A stretch of 24,764 nt of DNA from CAZAFL01 sp964484465. Lineage in GTDB: Bacteria > Bacteroidota > Ignavibacteria > UBA10030 > SZUA-254. The notes under the pieces are model-generated. The model was not told the origin of the DNA. It did not search any database and saw only the letters and a list, made by a program, of their open reading frames with translations. Position numbers and translations under genes: made by a program. The number at the start of each line of letters is the position of its first letter. Position 1 is the stretch's first letter. Shown one piece after another: positions 16,571 through 23,205 of the stretch. The stretch covers positions 1 to 24,764 of the forward strand of contig CAZAFL010000035.1 in NCBI GenBank assembly GCA_964484465.1. Reading direction: 5' to 3'.

Positions 16571-17053
16571 CTAATCGCCCGTAATAATCAAATGAAATCT
16601 CCCTTTCTTGTAGATGAATGTCGATGTAATGGCGCCAATGTTAGGAACGAATTCGATGGCGTCTCTGTCCAAGACAACCTGCTCCGGTTCGCCGTTCTCA
16701 TCTACTTCATCAAAATTTGAAATAGTTTCTCCTTTGCGATGTAGAATGGTATTTTCCCCGCCAGAATTCATCCAAGCCGGTGTCGCGGAAAGGAGATAGA
16801 AACCGTATCCGTCTGAGTCACCAATGAGGGCGATATAATATTGAACTGCGCAACTATCTTTGCCAACTGTGGCTTTTAGGAAGTAATCCGTCAAGGTATC
16901 TCCATTGAAGTTGCACTCGTAAATATCGTGGCTCGATACATTCCATCTAACGGTGAGTGCAATGTTTAAAGCTTCCTTTGCCTTATCTGGCAAATCGATA
17001 TTGGGCGTATCTGTTTGTAAGAGCGAGAATAGTATAATGAAGCCAACAATCAT
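16571..17053 (-). CDS. Exported protein of unknown function (cassette gene)
   Basis: 160 residues. A short hydrophobic N terminus (MIVGFIILFSLLQ) may be a signal peptide or anchor. The mature part begins 'LPDKAKEALNIAL' and contains an acidic 'NFNGDTLTDYFLKA' segment that resembles the D-x-N-G-D/D-x-L calcium-loop pattern of FG-GAP-like domains, and ends 'TSTFIYKKGRFHLIITGD'. No family assigned. The stop lies 9 bases from site 1 and the start 28 bases from site 2, the tight packing of a cassette. No clear ribosome binding site. Cassette ends: GTTATGCGCAGTTGCCC with inverse GTTATGCGCAATTGCCC. Confidence 0.65.
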   Translation of the reverse strand: MIVGFIILFSLLQTDTPNIDLPDKAKEALNIALTVRWNVSSHDIYECNFNGDTLTDYFLKATVGKDSCAVQYYIALIGDSDGYGFYLLSATPAWMNSGGENTILHRKGETISNFDEVDENGEPEQVVLDRDAIEFVPNIGAITSTFIYKKGRFHLIITGD

Positions 17054-17081
17054 TTTCAGATTTCTCGATTAGGGCAATTGC

Positions 17082-17212
17082 GCATAACGTCTGGCAGCAA
17101 CATGCATCAGTTTTGCGAACATTAACATTTTCCAATGGCCGGTGAGCAAAACTGTTGAGTGAGGCATTATCTCACTCAGACGTTCCCAACGTCATGTTGC
17201 TGCCTGTTATGC
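17082..17212 (-). repeat. attC-like site 2 (131 bp)
   Basis: Nearly the same as site 1 but with paired changes in both stems: outer GGCAGCAACATG with CATGTTGCTGCC, inner CATCAGTTTTGC with GCAAAACTGTTG. A second internal hairpin (GAGTGAG...CTCACTC) and GACGTT-CCC-AACGTC are present. These double changes are direct evidence that the fold is conserved. Confidence 0.84.
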
Positions 17213-17249
17213 GCCGTTTGCACTTTAGAGCGTAGAGTAACATTGGTGA

Positions 17250-17852
17250 TTATTTGCCGATGTTAAGCATAAAATCGCACAATCTCCAATACGATTGATC
17301 ACGTGGATTTGGCCAATCGATGATGTGATACTGGCCGTCCCGTGTGCCTTCGAAAGTACAAGTTACACCATCGAAGCAACAATTGTCATGCTCGGTTGCA
17401 ATACTCCAGAAGTTAACTTCCTCAAGCAACCTTTGCAACTTTTTCCACTTTTCGATTTTGAGCTGTTCGGCTTTGACCTCTCTTAGGTCATTTGGATTTC
17501 CTGTCTTTTTTGTCGAGTACATCTTGGAGACGATGAATACGTCCTCATCCAGTCTGAACACTCTGATAGCTAACCAAGGCTCGAATGCGGGTTGAAATAA
17601 CAGGCGATATGCCTCGACACCTGCCTTACCTTGTTTGTACAATGATGGCTCTTTCATCTCATCTAGGACGGCAGAAAGCGAGTGTGATCTCACATACCGG
17701 AACGAAGTATCGCTGGGAAATGTGTGAGGTGGAAAATATATATCAGATGCATTGCTCTCGTTTACGACTGGTGCCGTTGGACGAGATAAAATCATGCATC
17801 CTTGCAAGACGCAGAAGTGTAGACAGAGAAGTGAGATGAGAGTAGTTCTCAT
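17250..17852 (-). CDS. Lipoprotein of unknown function (cassette gene)
   Basis: 200 residues. Lipobox LQGC with Cys19, so envelope-anchored. The C-terminal third has 'NFWSIATEHDNCCFDGVTC', then 'FEGTRDGQYHIIDWPNP', a pattern (Phe-Trp, D-G, E-G, G-x-YH-x-x-x-W-x-P) I have seen in hypothetical proteins of variable length but cannot name. Cys pairs suggest an oxidised exported domain. Its cassette ends match over about 21 bases (17206 and 17893). Confidence 0.68.
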   Translation of the reverse strand: MRTTLISLLCLHFCVLQGCMILSRPTAPVVNESNASDIYFPPHTFPSDTSFRYVRSHSLSAVLDEMKEPSLYKQGKAGVEAYRLLFQPAFEPWLAIRVFRLDEDVFIVSKMYSTKKTGNPNDLREVKAEQLKIEKWKKLQRLLEEVNFWSIATEHDNCCFDGVTCTFEGTRDGQYHIIDWPNPRDQSYWRLCDFMLNIGK

Positions 17853-17886
17853 TTGATTATCTTACAAAACATAAAGTGCAAATGGC

Positions 17887-18017
17887 GCATAACGTCTCGT
17901 AAAAACACGCAACAGTTTTGTGAACATTTGCATGAATCAATGGCCAGTGAACAAAACTGTTGAGTGAGGCTTTTTCTCACGTCGACGTTCCCAACGTCGT
18001 GTTTTTGCGTGTTATGT
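17887..18017 (-). repeat. attC-like site 3 (131 bp)
   Basis: GCATAAC to GTTATGT. Outer stem CGTAAAAACACG with CGTGTTTTTGCG; inner stem CAACAGTTTTGT with ACAAAACTGTTG (perfect). GTGAG...CTCAC and GACGTT-CCC-AACGTC hairpins are present. The left core (GCATAAC) and right core (GTTATGT) differ because they belong to different cassettes. Confidence 0.82.
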
Positions 18018-18207
18018 GTTCGTTGGGTTGCGGGAATATCAAATTGAAAGTTAAGAACCAAACTTTCCGTCGAATCTCCAACCCTCGACGCACTAATTAA
18101 AAATTTTCTTTCAAGTAAATGTGTCATTGGGACCAACCAAAACCGTTCCCAAAAAAACGAGCTTAGATAATGTTAATAAACTCGCAGACTGATAGCAACC
18201 CAATGAC
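18018..18207. other. Gene-less cassette body (190 bp)
   Basis: No open frame of useful length confined to this body on either strand. It has its own inverted ends: GTTATGTGTTCGTTGGGTTGC (split across the site edge) against the inverse GTTATGTGTCATTGGGTTGC. The centre is A+T-rich. It may carry a promoter, a small RNA or nothing. Confidence 0.6.
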
Positions 18208-18334
18208 ACATAACGTCTGGCAAAAACACGCATTACTTTTGTGAGCCTCACATGGTCATTGTAGCGAACAAAAGTAATGAGCGAGGCTTTATTTGCCGAG
18301 CTTAAATCCAGCGTCGTGTTTTTGCCTGTTATGT
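18208..18334 (-). repeat. attC-like site 4 (127 bp)
   Basis: ACATAAC to GTTATGT. Outer stem GGCAAAAACACG with CGTGTTTTTGCC; inner stem CATTACTTTTGT with ACAAAAGTAATG, perfect and different from all the other sites. The small third hairpin is not conserved here (CCAGCGTC instead). Confidence 0.8.
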
Positions 18335-18462
18335 GCATGTGCCCACTACAGAGAACAGCTTTGGCGCAAGCGGCACGTTCCATAACCGCAAAAAAATTTT
18401 TTGCTTTTGGCTTTTAACCACACAATAATTATTCACCCACCGAGTTTCCCGGTGGGCATTGC
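18335..18462. other. Gene-less cassette body (128 bp)
   Basis: No open frame. Ends: GTTATGTGCATGTGCCCAC with inverse GTTATGTGCAATGCCCAC (one extra base on the left). It contains an A/T tract and a hairpin CCCACCG-AGTTTCC-CGGTGGG at about 18436-18456 without a T-run, so not a typical terminator. Confidence 0.55.
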
Positions 18463-18597
18463 ACATAACGTGGCGCGGGAAGCACGCAGCGCGAGCTTGC
18501 CGCAGGCATAAGCGAGCATTGCCGTGCTTCCTGCAGTTGTGCGACGTTCGCGAAGCGAACGAGCGCAACAAGGGGTTTACCCCGCGCCACGTTGTGA
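18463..18597 (-). repeat. attC-like site 5, second sequence type (135 bp)
   Basis: The sequence is unrelated to the main type but has the same plan and length: ACATAAC to GTTGTGA. Outer stem AACGTGGCGCGGG with CCCGCGCCACGTT. First inner hairpin GAAGCACG with CGTGCTTC, second GTTCGC-GAA-GCGAAC inside GTTGTGCG/CGCAAC, third GGGG-TTTA-CCCC. An identical copy lies at 24540-24674. Confidence 0.75.
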
Positions 18598-18635
18598 CGG
18601 ACAAGCTCATGAGCGAAGCGAATGTCCGTTACAAC
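18591..18635. other. Micro-cassette body (45 bp), copy A
   Basis: Between site 5 and site 6 the body is only 45 bp, yet has the same inverted ends as full cassettes: GTTGTGACGGACA and the inverse GTTGTAACGGACA, again with G on the left facing T on the right. With site 5 it makes a 170-bp gene-less unit (18466-18635) repeated exactly at 24543-24712. Confidence 0.65.
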
Positions 18636-18759
18636 GTCTGGCAAAAGCATGCAGCGATTTTGCGAACATTAACATTCTCCAATGGCCTGTGAGCAAAATT
18701 GTTGAGTGAGGCTTTTTCTCACTCAGACGTTCCTAACGTCATGCTTTTGCCTGTTATGC
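18629..18759 (-). repeat. attC-like site 6 (131 bp)
   Basis: TTACAAC to GTTATGC. Apart from the left core it is almost identical to site 1 (outer stem GGCAAAAGCATG/CATGCTTTTGCC). The usual GCATAA is replaced by TTACAA right up to the C, so the break falls at AA/C, where integron recombination is known to cut. Confidence 0.82.
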
Positions 18760-18792
18760 GTTCGTGCACGGCGGACATTGCTTCCAAAGTAA

Positions 18793-19407
18793 CTAGTGCT
18801 CTCTTGGGAAGTAAAGTGGTATGTACTTGACGGCTGATTCCGCAACATAGGTTATTGAAGGCACTTGGCAACCCAAGTATGGTTCTAAGAAAATTATGGT
18901 AAATGTCTCAGGATAATGATCAAGTTTAAACCTGTATACGTAGTTTAACGAACCAAGCGGGAATTTCCAATGATAAAGACCCTCTTGTTTGATTCGCCTA
19001 AATTGATTCTGCACAAGGAATGAATCAATGGGACTAATTAATGTGTCGACTGCATCAACCTTAATTCCGATTTTCGGACATGCGATATAGAAGGAATCTC
19101 CTGTTGGTTTGATCTCAATGTCGATATGGAATGCGTGAGAACTTGACCGCAAGAATAGCCCTATGGGGAATATGGGTAGGATAGGTGGGCCCATCATAGC
19201 CCAGGATCCTCTGTCCAGCAATCTCGTTTTCATGGAGAAGGAATCACAATTACATGCGTACGCCATAACTGGGTCTTCTTCATCGGTTAACACCTTCCAA
19301 GTGACGGGTCGCGCTTGCTTGAAAGTGCTGACAAACGCTAGTTCAGAGCAACCCGAGATTATAAATAAAATGCTAATTGCGAGTACATAAAGTGGCATGA
19401 TTCTCAT
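18793..19407 (-). CDS. Lipoprotein of unknown function (cassette gene)
   Basis: 204 residues from the ATG at 19407, which has AAAAGG just upstream; a longer frame running into site 7 was rejected. Lipobox ISGC with Cys20. The mature part includes a glycine/proline-rich segment 'MMGPPILPIFPIGLF' and beta-rich stretches; nothing recognised. It may be related to the group of exported proteins with a 'G-P-P-x-x-P-x-x-P' turn seen in many Bacteroidota-like genomes, but I cannot name a family. Cassette ends GTTATGCGTTCGTGCACGG with inverse GTTATGCGTCATGCACGG. Confidence 0.68.
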   Translation of the reverse strand: MRIMPLYVLAISILFIISGCSELAFVSTFKQARPVTWKVLTDEEDPVMAYACNCDSFSMKTRLLDRGSWAMMGPPILPIFPIGLFLRSSSHAFHIDIEIKPTGDSFYIACPKIGIKVDAVDTLISPIDSFLVQNQFRRIKQEGLYHWKFPLGSLNYVYRFKLDHYPETFTIIFLEPYLGCQVPSITYVAESAVKYIPLYFPREH

Positions 19408-19444
19408 GATACCTTTTAGTTCGTTGCTTGCCGCCGTGCATGAC

Positions 19445-19578
19445 GCATAACGCCTGGCGTAACAACGCAACGCTGGAGCGAACTATTGATAAACTCATTC
19501 ATGTGAGCGGAAGCGTTGAGTGAGGTCTTGCTGTTGTGCTGGCTTTACTAACCAACGCCGTTGTTACGCTTGTTATGC
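19445..19578 (-). repeat. attC-like site 7 (134 bp)
   Basis: GCATAAC to GTTATGC. Divergent in sequence but stems preserved: outer GGCGTAACAACG with CGTTGTTACGCT; inner CAACGCT with AGCGTTG. The GTTGAGTGAGG element is retained, while the CGTTCCCAACG hairpin is replaced by ACTAACCAACGCC. Confidence 0.78.
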
Positions 19579-19617
19579 GCTGCGCCACCTTCTTTGCAAT
19601 GTGTTGCAAGAAGTCGT

Positions 19618-20058
19618 TCAGTTAGAATATCTATTTATCGTTTTCTCAAGTGCGGATCTGGTGAAATAGTTTCTCTCGTCCTTCCACTTCATTTTCGCTC
19701 CTTGAAAATTACCTTTCGGAGGCTTGCCAAACATTGTTCGGAAAGTGATGATGAGAGCCCGCTCGAGTTTCTTCCAAGATTCGACGTTCCGACGTCGACC
19801 GCTTCTGACGACATAAAATTCCAAATGCTTGACTCCATGTTCGGTGAGTAATTCTTCTGCCTTCTTAGCTGCACTACTTGCGATCCGATTCGCACCTCGC
19901 TTCGTAGTGCCAATGTATGCAATATGTGAGTGTTCAAGAGGATAATTAAGCTTCTTACTTGCCCTCGCAATATATACAAGTTTCTTCGCTCGTACTGCAC
20001 TGCGAGAAATTGTGAGCGCGACTCTCTTCGATTTCTTGATTGATAATTTTCGGGGCAT
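19618..20058 (-). CDS. Basic GIY-YIG-like protein (cassette gene)
   Basis: 146 residues, strongly basic N terminus (MPRKLSIKKSKRVALTISRS). A GIY-YIG-like pattern is present: VYI (28-30), then YIG (48-50, followed by TTKRGANRIASS with R58), E99 in 'SWKKLERALIITF' and N117 in 'PPKGNFQG'. In GIY-YIG nucleases these correspond to the two short strands, the catalytic Arg, the metal-binding Glu and an Asn. It could be a small nuclease, but 17 residues between the two motifs and no check of the fold leave doubt. Cassette ends GTTATGCGCTGCGCCACC with inverse GTTATGCGCTACGCCACC. Confidence 0.62.
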   Translation of the reverse strand: MPRKLSIKKSKRVALTISRSAVRAKKLVYIARASKKLNYPLEHSHIAYIGTTKRGANRIASSAAKKAEELLTEHGVKHLEFYVVRSGRRRNVESWKKLERALIITFRTMFGKPPKGNFQGAKMKWKDERNYFTRSALEKTINRYSN

Positions 20059-20100
20059 AGCGAATCTCCTAAAGAATTAGTGAGGGCGAGGTGGCGTAGC

Positions 20101-20226
20101 GCATAACGTCCGGCAAAAACACGCAACATTTGAGCGAACATATAATTGTCATTCGAGTGAGCGAAAATGTTGAGTGAGGCTCTTTTTGCCCGGACGTTAC
20201 CAACGCCGTGTTTTTGCCTGTTATGC
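20101..20226 (-). repeat. attC-like site 8 (126 bp)
   Basis: GCATAAC to GTTATGC. Outer stem GGCAAAAACACG with CGTGTTTTTGCC; inner stem CAACATTT with AAATGTTG. GGACGTTACCAACGCC occupies the third-hairpin position. Confidence 0.82.
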
Positions 20227-20411
20227 GTTCGTGCGCGCCGAGATGGTTAATTGACCTTTTGAGCTTTTGATGTATCATTACCTTGTTGATAAGTGAGAAC
20301 TTGCCATTTAGAACAGCACACGACCGTTAATTGACCGATGTTTTACCTAATAAAAATTTTTTTGTTGAAGATCAATTGTCAAAGTTCACTCCCAACTAAG
20401 GCGCGCATGAC
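20227..20411. other. Gene-less cassette body (185 bp)
   Basis: No open frame confined to it. Ends GTTATGCGTTCGTGCGCGCC with inverse GTTATGCGTCATGCGCGCC. The 11-base GTTAATTGACC occurs twice (20246-20256 and 20326-20336), possibly protein-binding sites or a promoter element. The minus strand has TTGACA near 20385 followed by A/T-rich DNA, a weak promoter candidate. Confidence 0.55.
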
Positions 20412-20545
20412 GCATAACGTCTCGGCAAATAACGCAGCACTTTTGCGAACTACAAATAGACAAATTCAATGTGAAGCAAAAGTGTTGAGCGAGGCTTTTA
20501 TTTCTTTGGCTTTTCATTCCAGCGTCGTTATTTGCCGTGTTAGCC
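20412..20545 (-). repeat. attC-like site 9 (134 bp)
   Basis: GCATAAC to GTTAGCC. Outer stem CGGCAAATAACG with CGTTATTTGCCG; inner CAGCACTTTTGC with GCAAAAGTGTTG, one G.T pair on the + strand. The right core changes to GTTAGCC, as does the left core of the next site (GGCTAAC): the core belongs to the cassette between them. Confidence 0.82.
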
Positions 20546-20573
20546 GCCGTTTGGTGCAGAGGGATTCGGAGAC

Positions 20574-21134
20574 TCATTTTGTTCCTGGGGTGTCGATATA
20601 TTTCTTCGCATCCCATATCTTGTTATTAATCTTATCTAAATCAGCATACTCAAGGAATTCATAGGAATCGGAATCGTACTTTTCGAGTTTCATGGCGATA
20701 TCCCACTTATTGTCCGATACAAACATCGTTAGCTGGAATCCGCCACGCGATGTAAAGCCAATTTCAGTATAATTGCTCGGTATAGAAGTCGGATATTTCT
20801 TTAGAGTGTTGATTGCCTTCGTCAACGCGTCGATTTCATCGTAGTCTAGAAAAGATGTCTTTGTTTCCGAGCCGTATGATTTATGTACTTCCTTTGACGC
20901 TTTGATACCAAATGTCGGTTTACCTGTTAACAAATCAGTAATGGTTAATACTTCGAATTCCACATCTCCGACACGGCCAATTTTTTTGAATTCCTTTTTG
21001 AACAATGTACCAGACTGGCTTGAAAATTTTTCGATGTTACTCTGCTCTTTTTCCTTTGCGATTTGACCGACTTGGCTGAATCCATGGGAAGCCACGAGGA
21101 AAATGGTGATTACACAAAAAAGAAGTTGTTTCAT
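20574..21134 (-). CDS. Exported protein of unknown function (cassette gene)
   Basis: 186 residues. Signal peptide MKQLLFCVITIFLVASHGFSQ. The mature part has a charged start (IAKEKEQSNIEKF), then 'VGDVEFEVLTITDLLTGKPT', 'LDYDEIDALTKAINTLKKYP' and 'TEIGFTSRGGFQLTMF', a layout seen in small periplasmic proteins that I cannot place. A ribosome binding site (GGAGTAATT) lies just upstream. Cassette ends match over about 19 bases (20539 and 21193). Confidence 0.72.
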   Translation of the reverse strand: MKQLLFCVITIFLVASHGFSQVGQIAKEKEQSNIEKFSSQSGTLFKKEFKKIGRVGDVEFEVLTITDLLTGKPTFGIKASKEVHKSYGSETKTSFLDYDEIDALTKAINTLKKYPTSIPSNYTEIGFTSRGGFQLTMFVSDNKWDIAMKLEKYDSDSYEFLEYADLDKINNKIWDAKKYIDTPGTK

Positions 21135-21186
21135 AATTACTCCTTCAAGTAGTTGGTTGAGAGAACAAGCATTTGCACCAAATGGC

Positions 21187-21312
21187 GGCTAACGTCTGCC
21201 AAAAACACGCAACATTTTGTGAACTCGTATAAACTCATTGTCGTGAACAAAATGTTGAGTGAGGATTTTAGATTCATAGACAATTCCAACGTCGTGTTTT
21301 TGGCCGTTATGT
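21187..21312 (-). repeat. attC-like site 10 (126 bp)
   Basis: GGCTAAC to GTTATGT. Outer stem GCCAAAAACACG with CGTGTTTTTGGC: the second pair is swapped relative to site 8 (C-G for G-C), a clear compensatory change. Inner CAACATTTTGT with ACAAAATGTTG. The third-hairpin position reads GACAATTCCAACGTC. Confidence 0.82.
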
Positions 21313-21495
21313 GCAAGTTGGCACGACACAAGTTGTTGATAAAGACAAAGCTTAAACCATAACTGAGAAAAGAACTAAAGAAATGATACACACAAAAGAT
21401 ACAAATCCCTTAACTGAAATTAAGCGACCGTTCCCCACAAACCCCCGTGACGATATATGTAAAGATAACTAACTTTTTCCACTTGTGCCAATTGC
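21313..21495. other. Gene-less cassette body (183 bp)
   Basis: No open frame of note. Ends GTTATGTGCAAGTTGGCAC with inverse GTTATATGCAATTGGCAC. A+T-rich with a GTTCCCCACAAACCCCC tract (about 21428-21445). No function can be read from it. Confidence 0.55.
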
Positions 21496-21622
21496 ATATA
21501 ACGTCTGGCAAAAGCATGCAATATATTTGTGAGCATAAGATACTCATTTGAGCGAACAAATATATTGAGTGAGGTTTTTTCATTTCGAGACAATTCCAGC
21601 GTCGTTGTTACCACTGTTATGC
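21496..21622 (-). repeat. attC-like site 11 (127 bp), mismatched halves
   Basis: ATATAAC to GTTATGC. Inner stem CAATATATTTGT with ACAAATATATTG is perfect. The outer left arm (GGCAAAAGCATG) does not pair with the right arm (CGTTGTTACCAC), which is instead the same as the right end of the partial site at 15477-15546. It looks like a hybrid of two sites. Confidence 0.78.
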
Positions 21623-22183
21623 GCCGTTTGCAACTCTCCGTGCATCGATGCGTTCGTTGATAAACTCACGAAATCGAGTGATGGTTTTGATGATGCTTTT
21701 ATTGCCGAAAAGAAGCATAAGAGCTAGTATAATCTTGATGCCGGGCACGATGAGCCCAATGTACCGTTCGGCAAGCTGTTCTCTTCGGAAATCGAGCTTT
21801 CGTGTTGCCCAAAGATTTGCCAGTTGATAAAAGAATACAGGAAGAGTTTCGATTAAGATGAATATCCCTATAATAGTGAAGCTAACAATGTAGATTTGGT
21901 CTAATGTGAACTGACTGGGACCTTGGTCTGGCGAGTCAGGAACCATTTTTCGTGCGATTGGTTCTGCGTTGTTCCACAGAAGCACTACAAAGGCAAGTTG
22001 TAAAAGATAAGGGACAGTTTCTGCAATGGCTGAAAAAACTAACTCAGACTTATTATCATACCCTGAAGGAGAACCAAGGCTCATTAGGCTACTCACGAAA
22101 TACACTAAATAATTCAGTGAGATTAGAATGCCGTAAAGTGCCAATGCTTTGCAGGCTATCGTCGCAAGTGTTCTGGAGTTCAT
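21617..22183 (-). CDS. Membrane protein of unknown function (cassette gene)
   Basis: 188 residues with four probable membrane helices: about 10-35, 50-69, 97-120 and 143-161. It ends in a basic tail ('FREFINERIDARRVANGA'). No family recognised. The stop codon TAA (21617-21619) lies inside the GTTATGC core of site 11, so the gene ends within the recombination site, a compactness typical of cassettes. Ends: GTTATGCGCCGTTTGCAAC with inverse GTTGTGCGCCACTTGCAAC (two wobble differences plus one in the core). Confidence 0.68.
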   Translation of the reverse strand: MNSRTLATIACKALALYGILISLNYLVYFVSSLMSLGSPSGYDNKSELVFSAIAETVPYLLQLAFVVLLWNNAEPIARKMVPDSPDQGPSQFTLDQIYIVSFTIIGIFILIETLPVFFYQLANLWATRKLDFRREQLAERYIGLIVPGIKIILALMLLFGNKSIIKTITRFREFINERIDARRVANGA

Positions 22184-22214
22184 TTGTTACCGTTATGTCA
22201 TGGTTGCAAGTGGC

Positions 22215-22406
22215 GCACAACCTGCAGTTGTGCGACCTTCGCGAAGCGAACGAGCGCTACTGCAGGAAGCACGGCAATGCTCGCTCTGCGTGCGCAGCGA
22301 CGCACGGAGGTAGAAGTTTGCTTGACTAAATGCTGCTACGTTTCTTCGATTTCATTCCAAAAAGTTGTTCGAGGCTAGAGGCATTGCGTAAATGCTTTTG
22401 TTAGCG
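22215..22406 (-). repeat. attC-like site 12, rearranged (192 bp)
   Basis: GCACAAC to GTTAGCG. The first half contains pieces of the second site type (CTGCAGTTGTGCGACCTTCG and an inverted GAAGCACGGCAATGCTCGC). The second half resembles a worn main-type site (CCAAAAAGTTGTTCGAGGC, then AAATGCTTTTGTTAG). It is longer than the others and probably a composite of two sites. Confidence 0.6.
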
Positions 22407-22410
22407 GTAG

Positions 22411-22965
22411 TTATTTTTCTATTCCCGAATATTTTTCATAAATCGCCCTGTAGCCAAATAGCCTACCTATCGGACCAACAAGGTTCATTAATAATTTTTG
22501 AACTATTAGTGGGATATTCGCAAGAAAGGTTTTACTGTCAAGATATTTTAAAGTCACCAGCTCTTGTACAAAGCCAGCCTTCCCATTTTTTATTTTACCG
22601 TCTATCGTCAGACCTATAATGTTTTCCATCCAATACTCAAAGTCTAAAGCAGGCGAAACGGTTTGAATAAAAGTCACTGGTTCATCATCATTGTTGTAAT
22701 GATTATGAGGTTTATTTTTGGGGAGTATCATTTTTTCCCCTTGGGATAGTGTTTTTGTTTTCCCTTCCAACAAAATGGTTAGTTTCCCCGCTAGGACTTC
22801 GAAACATTCATCTTGTAAAATGTGAAAATGGGTTGGGTATAATTGCCCCTTGTTGAGTGTTTGTTTCAACTTTATTCTTTCACCATTTGTGTCTTTGGAT
22901 AGCTCCAAATATTCATAAGTGTCCCCGGTGGCTGGATTTTTTAGTATTTGTCCTTGTTGCGGCAT
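22411..22965 (-). CDS. Cupin domain protein (cassette gene)
   Basis: 184 residues. A single cupin barrel is evident. Motif 1 is H46-F-H48 followed by E53 (THFHILQDECFEVLAG) and motif 2 is 'LPKNKPHNHYNND' with H87/H89, together a likely metal site. The C-terminal 60 residues (about 125-184) are helical and hydrophobic ('NIPLIVQKLLMNLVGPIGRL') and may pack on the barrel or the membrane. The likely role is binding or modifying a small molecule. Stop codon 5 bases from site 12. Ends GTTAGCGGTAGTTATT with inverse GTTAGCGGTAACTATT. Confidence 0.86.
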   Translation of the reverse strand: MPQQGQILKNPATGDTYEYLELSKDTNGERIKLKQTLNKGQLYPTHFHILQDECFEVLAGKLTILLEGKTKTLSQGEKMILPKNKPHNHYNNDDEPVTFIQTVSPALDFEYWMENIIGLTIDGKIKNGKAGFVQELVTLKYLDSKTFLANIPLIVQKLLMNLVGPIGRLFGYRAIYEKYSGIEK

Positions 22966-23044
22966 AGTTAAAATTCTGGAAGTTGAAATCCGTAAATATG
23001 TCGGATGATTTTTTGTCTGGTTCTCAAACTCGTTTAATAGTTAC

Positions 23045-23194
23045 CGCTAACGAACGGCGTTGCGCCTAACGTCTGGCAAAGGCATGCAGCGATTTTGCGA
23101 GCATTAACATTTTCCAATGGCCGGTGAGCAAAATTGTTGAGTGAGGTTTTTTCTCACTCGGACGTTCCCAACGTCATGCTTTTGCCTGTTATGC
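23045..23194 (-). repeat. attC-like site 13 with a doubled left core (150 bp)
   Basis: The main site is 23064-23194 (GCCTAAC to GTTATGC; outer GGCAAAGGCATG with CATGCTTTTGCC, one G.T pair on the + strand). The cassette end core CGCTAAC lies 19 bases further left at 23045-23051, with GAACGGCGTTGC between, as if a short insertion or a nearly deleted site separates them. Confidence 0.75.
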
Positions 23195-23205
23195 GCCGTT
23201 ACAAT

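Noticed and set aside
18111..18383. Open frames running across the repeats on the - strand (for example 17849-18136, 18111-18383, 21137-21391)
   Set aside because: The repeats happen to lack stops in some - strand frames. The predicted proteins are translations of the site itself and repeat from copy to copy, with no gene-like start signals.
18436..18456. Rho-independent terminator (CCCACCG...CGGTGGG)
   Set aside because: A 7-bp stem but no T-run on either side; it also overlaps the cassette's inverted end.
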